Assembly (NCBI GenBank): GCA_002310115.1
Contig: DBYI01000114.1
Coordinates: 1 to 42,114, forward strand
DNA length: 42,114 nucleotides
From: Ruminococcus flavefaciens
Lineage (GTDB): Bacteria > Bacillota > Clostridia > Oscillospirales > Ruminococcaceae
Direction: 5' to 3'
A program made the translations under genes and the position numbers. Positions 23,934 through 31,902 of this stretch are shown here, one piece after another (within the stretch, counting starts at the first letter, position 1; the number at the start of each line of letters is the position of its first letter). The notes under the pieces were generated by a model that was given only the letters and a program-made list of their open reading frames with translations, did not search any database and was not told the DNA's origin.

Positions 23934-25109
23934 TCAGCCTTTTTCATACAGATCCATGTATTTTTCTACCGCATGACCCAAACTGTCAGCGTAATCAGAA
24001 CTCTTTTCAAACTTCGGAAAGTTTTTTATAAGCTTAAGTACTTCTACAAGATTCCCCTTTTCCACAACCGTACCAAACCTAACTGCACTCTCGGTGCTTC
24101 CTCCAGTTTTATAGCTGATAACTGGAGTTCCACACGCCTGTGCTTCAATATTTACCGTAGGGTAATTATCTTCGTAGGTTAGGTTTAGGAAATAATCAGC
24201 GGCCGTATATATCTCAGCAAGCTCCTTTGTATTGTTCGTTCTCGAGATACCGATAACGTTTTGTGGGAGCTGCTTTATCTGCTCTTCCGAAAGCCCAACA
24301 AGAACTATACTGTAATTATTATCAAGCTTTTCAGACAGCTTGATATAATCCTTTAAACCTTTTCTTCTGTCCCATATACTTGCGACTCCAAGGAGCATTA
24401 TTTTGCCTGTCAATCCGTTCTTCTCACGGAAATCACCATCAGTCGGCTTAAATACGCCTAAATCGATATCGTTGTTTATAACCTTTACAGAGTATTTGCC
24501 AAGATAGGACTGCTTAAGTATATCTGCAAGCCATTCCGACGGAGTAACAAAAACCATATCCTTTACGCTTGTAAAAAGCTTTTTCTTAATCTCCCAGTTC
24601 TTTTTTGAGCGATCCACAATCATTGAAGCAGGATACTCCTTCTTCTGAGGACAATCATGACATCCTTTTTTCCATCTGTCACAATTTGCGTAATCAAAAT
24701 ATGCACAATGACCTGTGAACGGCCAGCAGTCATGAAGTGTCCATATCACATGCTTTTTTGTTTCCGCAAGATAGCGAAAAAGTAATTCAACATTTATGTA
24801 ATAGCCATGAATATTATGCAAGTGAACCACATCAGGATCATAACTTCTAACCCAATCTATAAAGCGTTCAGTAGCTCTTTTCGAAGCAAAACCAGTATCA
24901 TCAAGCAATCTTGAACGCAAAGCATGAAGCTTTGTATCCGTATCGCTGCCTATCCTGACAGCATACTTCTTATATTTCTCAGGAACTGTTTCCCTGCCAT
25001 ATGCAATCTTAACATCATGCCCCTGAGTTGTCAGTGCATCTGCCAAATCGGTGCATATTCTACCCGTACTGCGTATACCGCAGACGCTGTTTATCATCAA
25101 AACCTTCAA
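23934..25109 (-). CDS. Family 4 glycosyltransferase
   Basis: A 391-residue GT-B glycosyltransferase. The N-terminal domain starts MKVLMINSVCGIRSTGRI and includes VVHLHNIHGYYIN and TLHDCWPFTGHC. The C-terminal donor domain has LLGVASIWDRRKGLKDY and NIEAQACGTPVISYKTGGS, the region with the GT4 E-x7-E-like pattern. A four-Cys patch (HC..., NC..., GCHDC at about 147-168) is common in this subgroup and may bind metal. The start is TTG with AGAAGG 6 bases upstream; no better start exists. It probably adds the second sugar to the lipid-linked glycan begun by the phosphoglycosyl transferase. Confidence 0.9.
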   Translation of the reverse strand: MKVLMINSVCGIRSTGRICTDLADALTTQGHDVKIAYGRETVPEKYKKYAVRIGSDTDTKLHALRSRLLDDTGFASKRATERFIDWVRSYDPDVVHLHNIHGYYINVELLFRYLAETKKHVIWTLHDCWPFTGHCAYFDYANCDRWKKGCHDCPQKKEYPASMIVDRSKKNWEIKKKLFTSVKDMVFVTPSEWLADILKQSYLGKYSVKVINNDIDLGVFKPTDGDFREKNGLTGKIMLLGVASIWDRRKGLKDYIKLSEKLDNNYSIVLVGLSEEQIKQLPQNVIGISRTNNTKELAEIYTAADYFLNLTYEDNYPTVNIEAQACGTPVISYKTGGSTESAVRFGTVVEKGNLVEVLKLIKNFPKFEKSSDYADSLGHAVEKYMDLYEKG

Positions 25110-25212
25110 TTTGTACCTTCTATCTGCAATTTTCTCTTATTCTCACCGCGCTCTTGTATATCCGGCGATATAATATCTTTTTCACTTTAGCTGCTATCCT
25201 TTATTATAGCAG

Positions 25213-25335
25213 CTGCCCTCAGTATGACGCCTATATTCTAAGCGGTTCTGCCAACCTATGCAAACACTGTATCTGCACAGTTCTTTCGCCGCCTTGTGGG
25301 ATATGATAGAATGTAGAAAGAGCATACTGAGGCAG
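25213..25335 (-). ncRNA. Candidate structured RNA element in the intergenic leader
   Basis: Four stems nest in order. P1: CTGCCCTCAGTATG (25213-25226) with 25323-25335, 13 pairs and one bulge. P2: ATTCTA (25235-25240) with TAGAAT (25307-25312). P3: GCGG (25242-25245) with CCGC (25289-25292). P4: ACTGT (25266-25270) with ACAGT (25277-25281). It lies in the 349-base gap between the sugar transferase and GT4 genes, where no coding signal is seen. It could be a leader, an attenuator or a small mobile repeat. The call rests on complementarity alone. Confidence 0.4.
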
Positions 25336-25458
25336 ATATACTATCTAAACCAGTGATTCTCTCCGCAAAGCTGTCCTCAAACTTCCATGAAGTCACGGAT
25401 ACATCTTTTACTTTCAGATATATGTAATGTACAAGACTGTACTCGTTGTTATTTCTTT

Positions 25459-26346
25459 TTACTTGGTTTTGGCCTTTTTAAACTCTTTTGCCATCTGCCC
25501 TGTACCGCCCTCTACTATTCCCTCACTTCTGAGCACCGAGGAAACTGAGCCTATAAACACTTTTAAATCCATAAGAAGTCCAGTTGAGCTGCTACCCTTG
25601 AGAGCATCAGTGTAAACACCATCAAGTCTTGCCTTCTCAGGAATCTCAAGTTCATCTCTTCCACTTATCTGAGCAAGTCCCGTAAGTCCAGGTTTGATGT
25701 CATTAGCACCGTATCTGTCACGCTCTGAAGTCAGGTAATCCTGATTCCAAAGAGCAGGACGTGGTCCAATTACACTCATATTGCCGATAAATATATCCCA
25801 AATCTGTGGAAGCTCATCAATAGACAGTTTTCTAATAATCTTTCCAACTTTCAGCAGATACTGATCAGGATCATCAAGCATATGTGTAGGAACGTCATGA
25901 GGTGTACACATCTTCATTGAACGGAACTTGTGAAGCATAAAATACTGCTTATCCTGTCCAACGCGTCTCTGTGTAAATAGTATCGGCCCCGGATCATCCA
26001 ACTTTATGGCAATCGCCGTAGCAGCAAAAACAGGCGAGAGTGCAACAAGTCCACAGAATGAAAGTGAAACGTCAAAAGCACGTTTTATGTATCTCTCATA
26101 TACTGTGGGAATATGCTCACTTTCGCCGATTGCTTCAAGATGGCCGCATTTTCCGTCGGCATTTATCGGATCGTTCTCATCCTCTACAAAAACGACCTTT
26201 TTACCTTGCATTTTGTTCTGTTGTTCAGGCTCATTCTTATAGATCGAATCTGCCCTCTTACTTTTAGCAATAACATTTAAAGCAACAAATGCAGTTCCAA
26301 GAGCGGCTCCTGCAACTGCAAATGTCTTAGTCCAATTTATACCCAT
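25459..26346 (-). CDS. Polyprenyl-phosphate phosphoglycosyl transferase, PglC/WcaJ family
   Basis: A 295-residue membrane enzyme that starts lipid-linked glycan assembly by moving a sugar-1-phosphate to undecaprenyl phosphate. The catalytic domain (about 85-285) begins with YERYIKRAFDVSLSF and a reentrant membrane helix. It then has DDPGPILFTQRRVGQDKQYF, LHKFRSMK, the catalytic Asp-Glu in SIDELPQIWD, and IGNMSVIGPRPAL. An additional N-terminal part (1-84) has a short hydrophobic segment and a linker, making it longer than minimal PglC (about 200 residues) but shorter than WcaJ. AAGGGGAGA precedes the start. The pglD-like stop is 22 bases upstream, so the two are cotranscribed. Confidence 0.92.
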   Translation of the reverse strand: MGINWTKTFAVAGAALGTAFVALNVIAKSKRADSIYKNEPEQQNKMQGKKVVFVEDENDPINADGKCGHLEAIGESEHIPTVYERYIKRAFDVSLSFCGLVALSPVFAATAIAIKLDDPGPILFTQRRVGQDKQYFMLHKFRSMKMCTPHDVPTHMLDDPDQYLLKVGKIIRKLSIDELPQIWDIFIGNMSVIGPRPALWNQDYLTSERDRYGANDIKPGLTGLAQISGRDELEIPEKARLDGVYTDALKGSSSTGLLMDLKVFIGSVSSVLRSEGIVEGGTGQMAKEFKKAKTK

Positions 26347-26368
26347 ACCGTCTCCCCTTTGATATTTT

Positions 26369-26890
26369 TCACACTGCTAACGAGCCATGATGGTAATCAT
26401 TATCAAACAAATCACCGTATCCGCTTTGTGTCTTGGCAGCGACCTGAACTCCAGACTTTACAATGGATCCACAGTTGATGTGACAACCTTCCTCGATAAC
26501 ACTGTTATGATTTAATATTACGCCCGCCGATATAATGCAGCCTGACATAATAGTAACATCTGTATGCACGACAGCCAAAGGCTCAACAAAACAACCCATG
26601 CCTATCTTAGCAGAGGGTGAAACATAAGCTCTTGAATGTATGAGCTTAGGTATCTTGTATCCCGCATTGAACAGTTTTTGTATAAAACTGAGACGAAAAT
26701 CTGAATTTCCAACAGCTACAACAGCATAGTTGTACTCGCTTTGGAAGTTTGCGTAATCACTTATCTTGCCAATCGCAGCAGGATTATTATCGTCAAGGAA
26801 TGCGATTTTATCATACTCACCCGTTGACTCAGCGATTTCCTTCGCCACCATGCCATACTGACCTGCGCCGATAATTAGTAAATTATTCAT
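26369..26890 (-). CDS. PglD/NeuD-family sugar O- or N-acetyltransferase
   Basis: A 173-residue, two-domain protein. The N-terminal Rossmann-like part (MNNLLIIGAGQYGMVAKEIA, KIAFLDDNN) binds the nucleotide sugar. The C-terminal left-handed beta helix (hexapeptide repeats, AKIGMGCFVEPLAVVHTDVT and IEEGCHINCGSIV) binds acetyl-CoA; the His of LNHNSV is the likely base. It is shorter than usual PglD (about 200), with a clipped C-terminus. ATG 26890 with GGGGTGA is chosen over an ATG 36 codons earlier that lies in the untranslated leader. As the first gene of the glycan unit, it pairs with the phosphoglycosyl transferase, as PglD does with PglC. Confidence 0.85.
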   Translation of the reverse strand: MNNLLIIGAGQYGMVAKEIAESTGEYDKIAFLDDNNPAAIGKISDYANFQSEYNYAVVAVGNSDFRLSFIQKLFNAGYKIPKLIHSRAYVSPSAKIGMGCFVEPLAVVHTDVTIMSGCIISAGVILNHNSVIEEGCHINCGSIVKSGVQVAAKTQSGYGDLFDNDYHHGSLAV

Positions 26891-27128
26891 AATCGTCACC
26901 CCAAAGAATAAAAAAAATTGACTTTGTTTTTTCCCTATGCCTCTTAATCTGAGACTGTATTCGCAATACAAGTCTCTTACTCCGTATTTTTGCAGCAACT
27001 AATATTGATATTGATTCAGTGTGTAAAAAACAGAGCTCTTCACGAACGATCAACATCAGTCTCGCCTTTTTTATCTGTGCGGAAAAATCATATATTTCTG
27101 TACAATTCCGCGTGACAAGACTACGTCA

Positions 27129-27152
27129 GAGAAATACAAAAATGTACTTCTC
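27129..27152 (-). promoter_or_regulatory. Hairpin at the 5' end of the long glycan-operon leader
   Basis: The minus strand reads GAGAAGTAC, loop ATTTTT, GTATTTCTC: a 9-bp stem with one G-U pair, beginning a few bases after the predicted start of transcription. The leader from there to ATG 26890 is about 270 nt without a gene. Long leaders with an early hairpin occur before polysaccharide operons controlled by processive antiterminators such as LoaP; that link is speculative here. Confidence 0.35.
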
Positions 27153-27165
27153 CTCAACATAATGT

Positions 27166-27195
27166 ATTATAGCACACAGATATACAATTTGTCAA
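27166..27195 (-). promoter_or_regulatory. Strong promoter of the pglD-like glycan unit
   Basis: TTGACA (27195-27190) and TATAAT (27171-27166) match consensus exactly, with an 18-base spacer and TGC before the -10 (extended -10). Confidence 0.8.
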
Positions 27196-27423
27196 TATTT
27201 CGTGATAAAGATTGGTGACTGTACCTAATAACAACTTATATACAACCCCGAATTTATATAACTTGTAATACTCTGTTCACAAATTACGATCAGTAATATT
27301 TTGACTTACAGTTATTTTCGCTTATTTAAAGCCATATACCGTACTTTAGGACATGTCATACAGTAGAGAATTATACCTTTTGTTCAATCGTAAAAATCTC
27401 ATTATTTTAAAAATTATACTTCC
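27196..27423. other. Intergenic, no gene seen
   Basis: AT-rich sequence between the glycan-operon promoter and the terminator of the CAP-dockerin gene. I see no coding signal or repeat. Confidence 0.4.
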
Positions 27424-27471
27424 GTTCATAAATAAAAACGGCTGATTTCTCAGCCGTTTTTATTTATGAAC
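27424..27471 (-). terminator. Very strong bidirectional terminator
   Basis: A 22-bp perfect stem (27424-27445 with 27450-27471) has a four-base TTTC loop. The core AAAAACGGCTGA / TCAGCCGTTTTT has T-runs on both sides. It lies 26 bases after the stop of the CAP-dockerin gene. Confidence 0.9.
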
Positions 27472-27497
27472 ACACCTTCTATATTATTCTCTTTCAT

Positions 27498-28346
27498 TCA
27501 TTTCCGTTCTTTAAGCATCTTCAACAGCATTTCCGCCGTTATCGGCAGAGTATCACAATCGCCGAGTATATACATTGCAAGAACATCAGCGTCGTCAGCG
27601 TCAACTTTTCCGTCCTTTAGCATATCTGCACTTTCTAATTGCAGTTTATTAAGTTCTTTCATGCCTGCAAGATACTTGTTTATGGTGATAAGATCAAAGG
27701 AATTAATCTCGCCGTCACCATTTATATCTCCCGAACTCACAGGCCTTACCTTGATAGTTTCAGGAAGATACTGATTTTTAAGCTCTAATCCGCAGCCGAT
27801 AAACAGAGTTTCCCAGTAATAATAGAGATTATCCGGGTCATTCTCCTCATAAACCACCGCAATTCCGATATGAGTATAATTCGGGTTGACTATGTTTTTC
27901 CAATGTCCTTCAGAACGCTCCCATTGCTCGAAAGTACCTTCCGTCGATGGATTTCCTGCCGCCAAATTTTCTCCCGCCCACATAAACGGAACGATTGAAA
28001 CGTCTATAGCAGTATCAAATCCAAAATACTTCACGCCGTCATTTTCTACCCTGTAATCGAGTATATCGCTTGGACGGTTATGGCTGAACAGTCTCGTACA
28101 CTCCAAAGCTCGTATATACGCGATATCACAGAGATACGGCACTACTAACAACGGCTCGAGACCAGCCTTCTCTCTTGCTTCGTTGATAAGAACAGCCATC
28201 TCGTCAGACATTGCGGCAAAGTCTTTTTTATTCTCTTTATCCTCTGCCACAACCTTTGTCGGGAAGCTCGCAAGCACACAGAACATCATAACAAAAGCGA
28301 CCATGGCAGCAGAAACTCTGCCCAAAAGCTTTTTTATTATGCTCAT
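27498..28346 (-). CDS. Secreted CAP/SCP-domain protein with dockerin
   Basis: A 282-residue protein with GGGAGG before the ATG. Residues 1 to about 34 form a signal peptide. Residues about 45-190 form a CAP (SCP/PR1) domain: MAVLINEAREKAGLEPL, RLFSHNRP, MWAGENLAAG, SEGHWKNIVNPNYTHIGIAV, with the His and Glu residues of the CAP cavity. Residues about 207-270 form a full dockerin with two calcium repeats (DINGDGEINSFDLITI and DMLKDGKVDADDADVL). CAP domains in bacteria bind lipid, glycan or metal, and some are peptidases; no activity can be assigned. The dockerin says it is carried on the cellulosome. Single-gene unit. Confidence 0.9.
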   Translation of the reverse strand: MSIIKKLLGRVSAAMVAFVMMFCVLASFPTKVVAEDKENKKDFAAMSDEMAVLINEAREKAGLEPLLVVPYLCDIAYIRALECTRLFSHNRPSDILDYRVENDGVKYFGFDTAIDVSIVPFMWAGENLAAGNPSTEGTFEQWERSEGHWKNIVNPNYTHIGIAVVYEENDPDNLYYYWETLFIGCGLELKNQYLPETIKVRPVSSGDINGDGEINSFDLITINKYLAGMKELNKLQLESADMLKDGKVDADDADVLAMYILGDCDTLPITAEMLLKMLKERK

Positions 28347-28540
28347 GCAAACACCTCCCTCTCATCAGAAATACTTGTGTAATTATAGTTTAGCACAAAT
28401 ATCCAAATATTAAAAGAGAGAAATGCTTAATTTGTCAGTTCTTACAACAAAATTCTACGTTTTGTACAATAATAAATATACCGAAGGTATTATGCACTTC
28501 GAATTATCCTAGAAATAATTCAATATTTAGCGTCTTTTCG

Positions 28541-28993
28541 TTAATTATTGTTGCTGCTGTCTATAAGGTCAGAAATCTTTCCAAAATATTTATCAATAGC
28601 AAGTACGCTAATGTTAATATACTCCTCAATCTGAGCATTTGTATCTTCGCCCCTGAGGATAGCATTTGTCAGCACAATTATCTGTCCATCTTTGTCTGTA
28701 AACATCTTGCATGCAAAGTTGGCAGGATCTGAATTGAACTCATTCATAAGCTTATAAAGTTCCTCACTTACACTTGAAAACATTGCAAGTCTGCTGATTG
28801 CAAGACTGAGAGCATGGTTCTGAGGGTTAAAGTGAATAAGTATGAACGGAGCTGTATCGTGATTTGGCAACTTTGTACGGAATCTTATCATATTCTCGTC
28901 CTGCTGATTACGCTCGTAAGATACATTGCGGCTCTCAAGCAGAGCACAGAAATTCGCAACAACAGAGTTAATTGCATTTTTATTTTCGTCCAT
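28541..28993 (-). CDS. YbjN-like protein
   Basis: A 150-residue cytoplasmic protein with AAGGAG before its ATG. The pattern (INSVVANFCALLESRNVSYE, IRFRTKL, FILIHFNPQNHALSLAISRL, LYKLMNEFNSDPANFACKMF, GQIIVLTNAILRGE) fits the YbjN / type III secretion chaperone-like fold: a helix, a curved sheet and a final helix. Members are small regulators or chaperones of uncertain role. It has its own promoter and no close partner gene. Confidence 0.75.
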   Translation of the reverse strand: MDENKNAINSVVANFCALLESRNVSYERNQQDENMIRFRTKLPNHDTAPFILIHFNPQNHALSLAISRLAMFSSVSEELYKLMNEFNSDPANFACKMFTDKDGQIIVLTNAILRGEDTNAQIEEYINISVLAIDKYFGKISDLIDSSNNN

Positions 28994-29040
28994 GATTATT
29001 TTCTCCTTAAGTTAGATTTTTTGTAAAAAAGCTATACCAC

Positions 29041-29069
29041 ATTATAGCACACAAGCCACATTTTGTCAA
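29041..29069 (-). promoter_or_regulatory. Sigma-A promoter of the YbjN-like gene
   Basis: TTGACA (29069-29064) and TATAAT (29046-29041) have a 17-base spacer. The block GTGTGCTATAAT is identical to that of the glycan-operon promoter at 27166. Confidence 0.8.
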
Positions 29070-29090
29070 TCAAAGTAATCGACACTATGG

Positions 29091-29118
29091 AAAAAGCGTC
29101 CAAATTACTGGACGCTTT
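29091..29118 (-). terminator. Terminator of the ABC exporter/lipoprotein operon
   Basis: On the minus strand AAAGCGTCCA pairs with TGGACGCTTT (10 bp) around GTAATT and is followed by TTTTT in total. It is 150 bases after the lipoprotein stop. Confidence 0.8.
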
Positions 29119-29267
29119 GACCTTTAGGGTGGTTTATATGAAAAAATGTAGATGTCATTACCATTTGGAAGTTTTCTCTTCCATGATTGTATTATAACCC
29201 ACCCATATGATTATTCTGTGACAAACAGCTGAACTAAGTGAAAAATACTGACGGATAAACTGTGATG

Positions 29268-29987
29268 TTAGAGTCCTGATACAGTAAATCTAACCTCAAC
29301 ATTTTTCCACTCAGCAAACTCAGCACGATCTATAATCTGCGCGGAATAGCTTCCGTCATTTATAACCGTTGGTTTTGAAAAGTCGTTGTTCTCGAAGAGA
29401 GCTCCTTCGACTGATCTTGCATCAGCAGGTAAAGCATCATCTGCAACCCATTCGTTGAAAATATTTGCACGTATTGAGCCGCTTTCCGTGTTGGTATAGC
29501 TCTTTTTCTTGAGCTCAAGCTCTCTTCCGTCAACTATTACACTATTTATCGTTATAACCGCATCGGGGAGGATTTCCTCAGCGTTGTCTATGATAACCGC
29601 CGCAAAACCTATGCCCTTTATGGTGTATTCGCCGTTTATATCGCCAGTCTCATCATATCTGAAACCGTTGGTATCAGCAGTAACACTTACAGTGTACTCA
29701 CCATTGCCCTTTATGTGCGCAACTACTGCGTCATATGATAGCTGATCGCTGCCATTATCATCCTTGTTACCGAGGTACTGAACTTCCCATGCCTCATCTG
29801 TTATAGCAAGGTAAGCATCCCCTGCAGCAGCTTCAACAGCATCATTTATGTCAACGCCCTCAACAGTAGCAAGTTCAGTAGGAACTTCCACACTGCCAAC
29901 TTTTCCGCCTCTTTTACTGCTGCATGAAATAAAGCACATAAAAAGCGCTATTACTGCAACAAATGCTGCATTTTTTCTTACTTTCAT
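29268..29987 (-). CDS. Lipoprotein of unknown function
   Basis: A 239-residue lipoprotein. ATG 29987 has GAGG upstream and gives MKVRKNAAFVAVIALF with lipobox FISC; an upstream in-frame ATG lies inside the ABC gene and is rejected. After the Cys come basic residues, then a mainly beta protein with two similar halves: one around AITDEAWEVQYLGN...GEYTVSV, another around ANIFNEWVADDALP...SYSAQIIDRAEFAEWKNVEVRF. The pattern of aromatic and YxxxxV strands suggests two beta-sandwich domains, but I cannot name a family. It starts 22 bases after the ABC exporter subunit and is likely cotranscribed. Confidence 0.7.
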   Translation of the reverse strand: MKVRKNAAFVAVIALFMCFISCSSKRGGKVGSVEVPTELATVEGVDINDAVEAAAGDAYLAITDEAWEVQYLGNKDDNGSDQLSYDAVVAHIKGNGEYTVSVTADTNGFRYDETGDINGEYTIKGIGFAAVIIDNAEEILPDAVITINSVIVDGRELELKKKSYTNTESGSIRANIFNEWVADDALPADARSVEGALFENNDFSKPTVINDGSYSAQIIDRAEFAEWKNVEVRFTVSGL

Positions 29988-30009
29988 TCTTTTCCTCTTT
30001 TCAGTATCA

Positions 30010-31902
30010 TCAGCTGAGCTCGAACATTCCCGTGTACAACTGATAATACTTACCGTGCTGAGCAATAAGCTCATTGTGGTTTCCTCTTTCGATAATCTTA
30101 CCGTGCTCCAGTACCATTATGGCATGAGAATTTCGTACAGTTGACAGTCTGTGAGCGATAACGAATACCGTTCTTCCCTCCATCAGTGAATCCATGCCTT
30201 TTTCGATAAGTGACTCTGTACGTGTATCTATAGAACTCGTTGCCTCATCAAGAATGAGTACCGGAGGATCTGCAACTGCCGCACGTGCAATTGCAAGAAG
30301 TTGTCTCTGCCCCTGTGAAAGGTTTGCACCATCAGCTGTGAGCATTGTATCATAACCTTTTTCAAGGTGTTTTATGAAACTGTCAGCATTTGCAAGCTTC
30401 GCAGCTGAGTAGACCTCTTCATCTGTAGCGTCAAGCTTTCCGTAGCGGATATTCTCCATAACAGTCCCAGTAAACAGGTGAGTATCCTGCAATACTATGG
30501 ACTGTGAGCGTCTGAGATCGTCCTTTTTTATTTTGTTTATGTTTATCCCGTCGTAACGTATCTTGCCCTCTGGAACATCATAGAAACGATTTATGAGATT
30601 AATTATAGTAGTCTTTCCTGCACCTGTAGAACCTACAAAAGCTATCTTCTGTCCTGGTTTCGCCCAGAGAGAAATACCATTGAGTACTGTCTTATTCGGC
30701 TCATAGCCGAATACAACGTCATCGAACTCCACATTTCCGCGTACTTCCGTATAAGTGGTAGTACCCGTGGACTTGTGTGGATGCTTCCACGCCCAGTGAC
30801 CTGTACGATGATCAGCTTCAGTGATAGTACCATCTTTTGCTATATTCGCATTTACAAGGGTTACGTAACCTTCGTCAGCCTCTGGCTCCTCGTCAATGAT
30901 ACGGAAAATACGCTCCGCACCTGCAAGTGCCGTAAGTACGGAATTGAGTTGCTGAGATACCTGAGTTATAGGCATTGAAAACGAACGTGTAAACTGTAAA
31001 TAGGAAACAACAGTTCCCACGGTCATGCCACCTATACCCTTTACTGCCATTATACCACCTACTATAGCGGTTACCGCATAGTGAATATAGGAAAGGTTAT
31101 TCATAATCGGCATGAGTATGTTCGCAAAGGTATGGGCATGTGTGGAAGCCTTGCAGAGCTCCTCGTTGAGCTTATCAAACTCTTCGTCAGCCTTTTCCTC
31201 ATGACAAAACACCTTTACTACCTTCTGGCCGTCTATCATTTCCTCAATGTAACCGTTAACATTACCGAGCGCCTTCTGCTGGGCTGCAAAGCCTTTTCCG
31301 CTCCTAGAGCCTACAAAGCCTATGACCTTGAAGATTACTAAAAGCATGGCAACAACAAGTATGGTAAGTCTCCAGCTGTAAACGAGCATAGCCAAGAAAA
31401 CTCCAACTATAGTTATAGCAGAGCCTATGAACTGTGAGATACTGTTGCTGAGCATTTCGCGAATAGCATCAGTATCGTTGGTGTAAAGGCTCATAAGCTC
31501 GCCGTGAGTATGTTTATCAAAGAAACGTATCGGTAACATTTCCATTTTACTGAAAAGATCGTTTCTGATACGCATAAGCGTCGTTGTGGATATTTTCAGC
31601 ATCATTCTCTGATAAAACAATGTAGAAAAGGCTCCTAGTGCGTAGATTACCACCATTACGATGATAAGTCCGATGAATTTACCGTATTTCCACTGTCCTG
31701 TCTTTAAGGCATTTTCAATGTTGTCGATTATTGGCTTAAGCAGGTAGTTTCCTGCTATTCCTGCACCAGAGCTGAAAAATATACCTAGAACCACAAATAC
31801 AAACTGTATTTTAAACCCGTGCATATAGCTGAATATACGCTTCAAGGCTACCTTAGTGTTCTGTGGTTTTGCCATTGGTCTCTGTTGTCCTCTTGGCGGC
31901 AT
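30010..31902 (-). CDS. ABC exporter half-transporter, catalytically complete subunit
   Basis: A 630-residue half-transporter with an N-terminal six-helix exporter domain (about 25-340) and a C-terminal ATPase (about 385-625). Walker A is GSTGAGKTT, the signature LSQGQRQ, Walker B VLILDEATSS with the catalytic Glu, and the H-loop AHRLS. An insertion of about 40 residues between the domains (ADHRTGHWAWKHPHKSTG) is common in this subfamily. It pairs with the upstream subunit, whose stop overlaps its ATG by one base (TAATG). Heterodimeric exporters of this kind move drugs, lipids or peptides; the substrate cannot be told. Confidence 0.92.
   Translation of the reverse strand: MPPRGQQRPMAKPQNTKVALKRIFSYMHGFKIQFVFVVLGIFFSSGAGIAGNYLLKPIIDNIENALKTGQWKYGKFIGLIIVMVVIYALGAFSTLFYQRMMLKISTTTLMRIRNDLFSKMEMLPIRFFDKHTHGELMSLYTNDTDAIREMLSNSISQFIGSAITIVGVFLAMLVYSWRLTILVVAMLLVIFKVIGFVGSRSGKGFAAQQKALGNVNGYIEEMIDGQKVVKVFCHEEKADEEFDKLNEELCKASTHAHTFANILMPIMNNLSYIHYAVTAIVGGIMAVKGIGGMTVGTVVSYLQFTRSFSMPITQVSQQLNSVLTALAGAERIFRIIDEEPEADEGYVTLVNANIAKDGTITEADHRTGHWAWKHPHKSTGTTTYTEVRGNVEFDDVVFGYEPNKTVLNGISLWAKPGQKIAFVGSTGAGKTTIINLINRFYDVPEGKIRYDGININKIKKDDLRRSQSIVLQDTHLFTGTVMENIRYGKLDATDEEVYSAAKLANADSFIKHLEKGYDTMLTADGANLSQGQRQLLAIARAAVADPPVLILDEATSSIDTRTESLIEKGMDSLMEGRTVFVIAHRLSTVRNSHAIMVLEHGKIIERGNHNELIAQHGKYYQLYTGMFELS

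Noticed and set aside
17405..26890. Complete capsule or O-antigen cluster
   Set aside because: No flippase, polymerase, chain-length regulator or export gene is in the interval.
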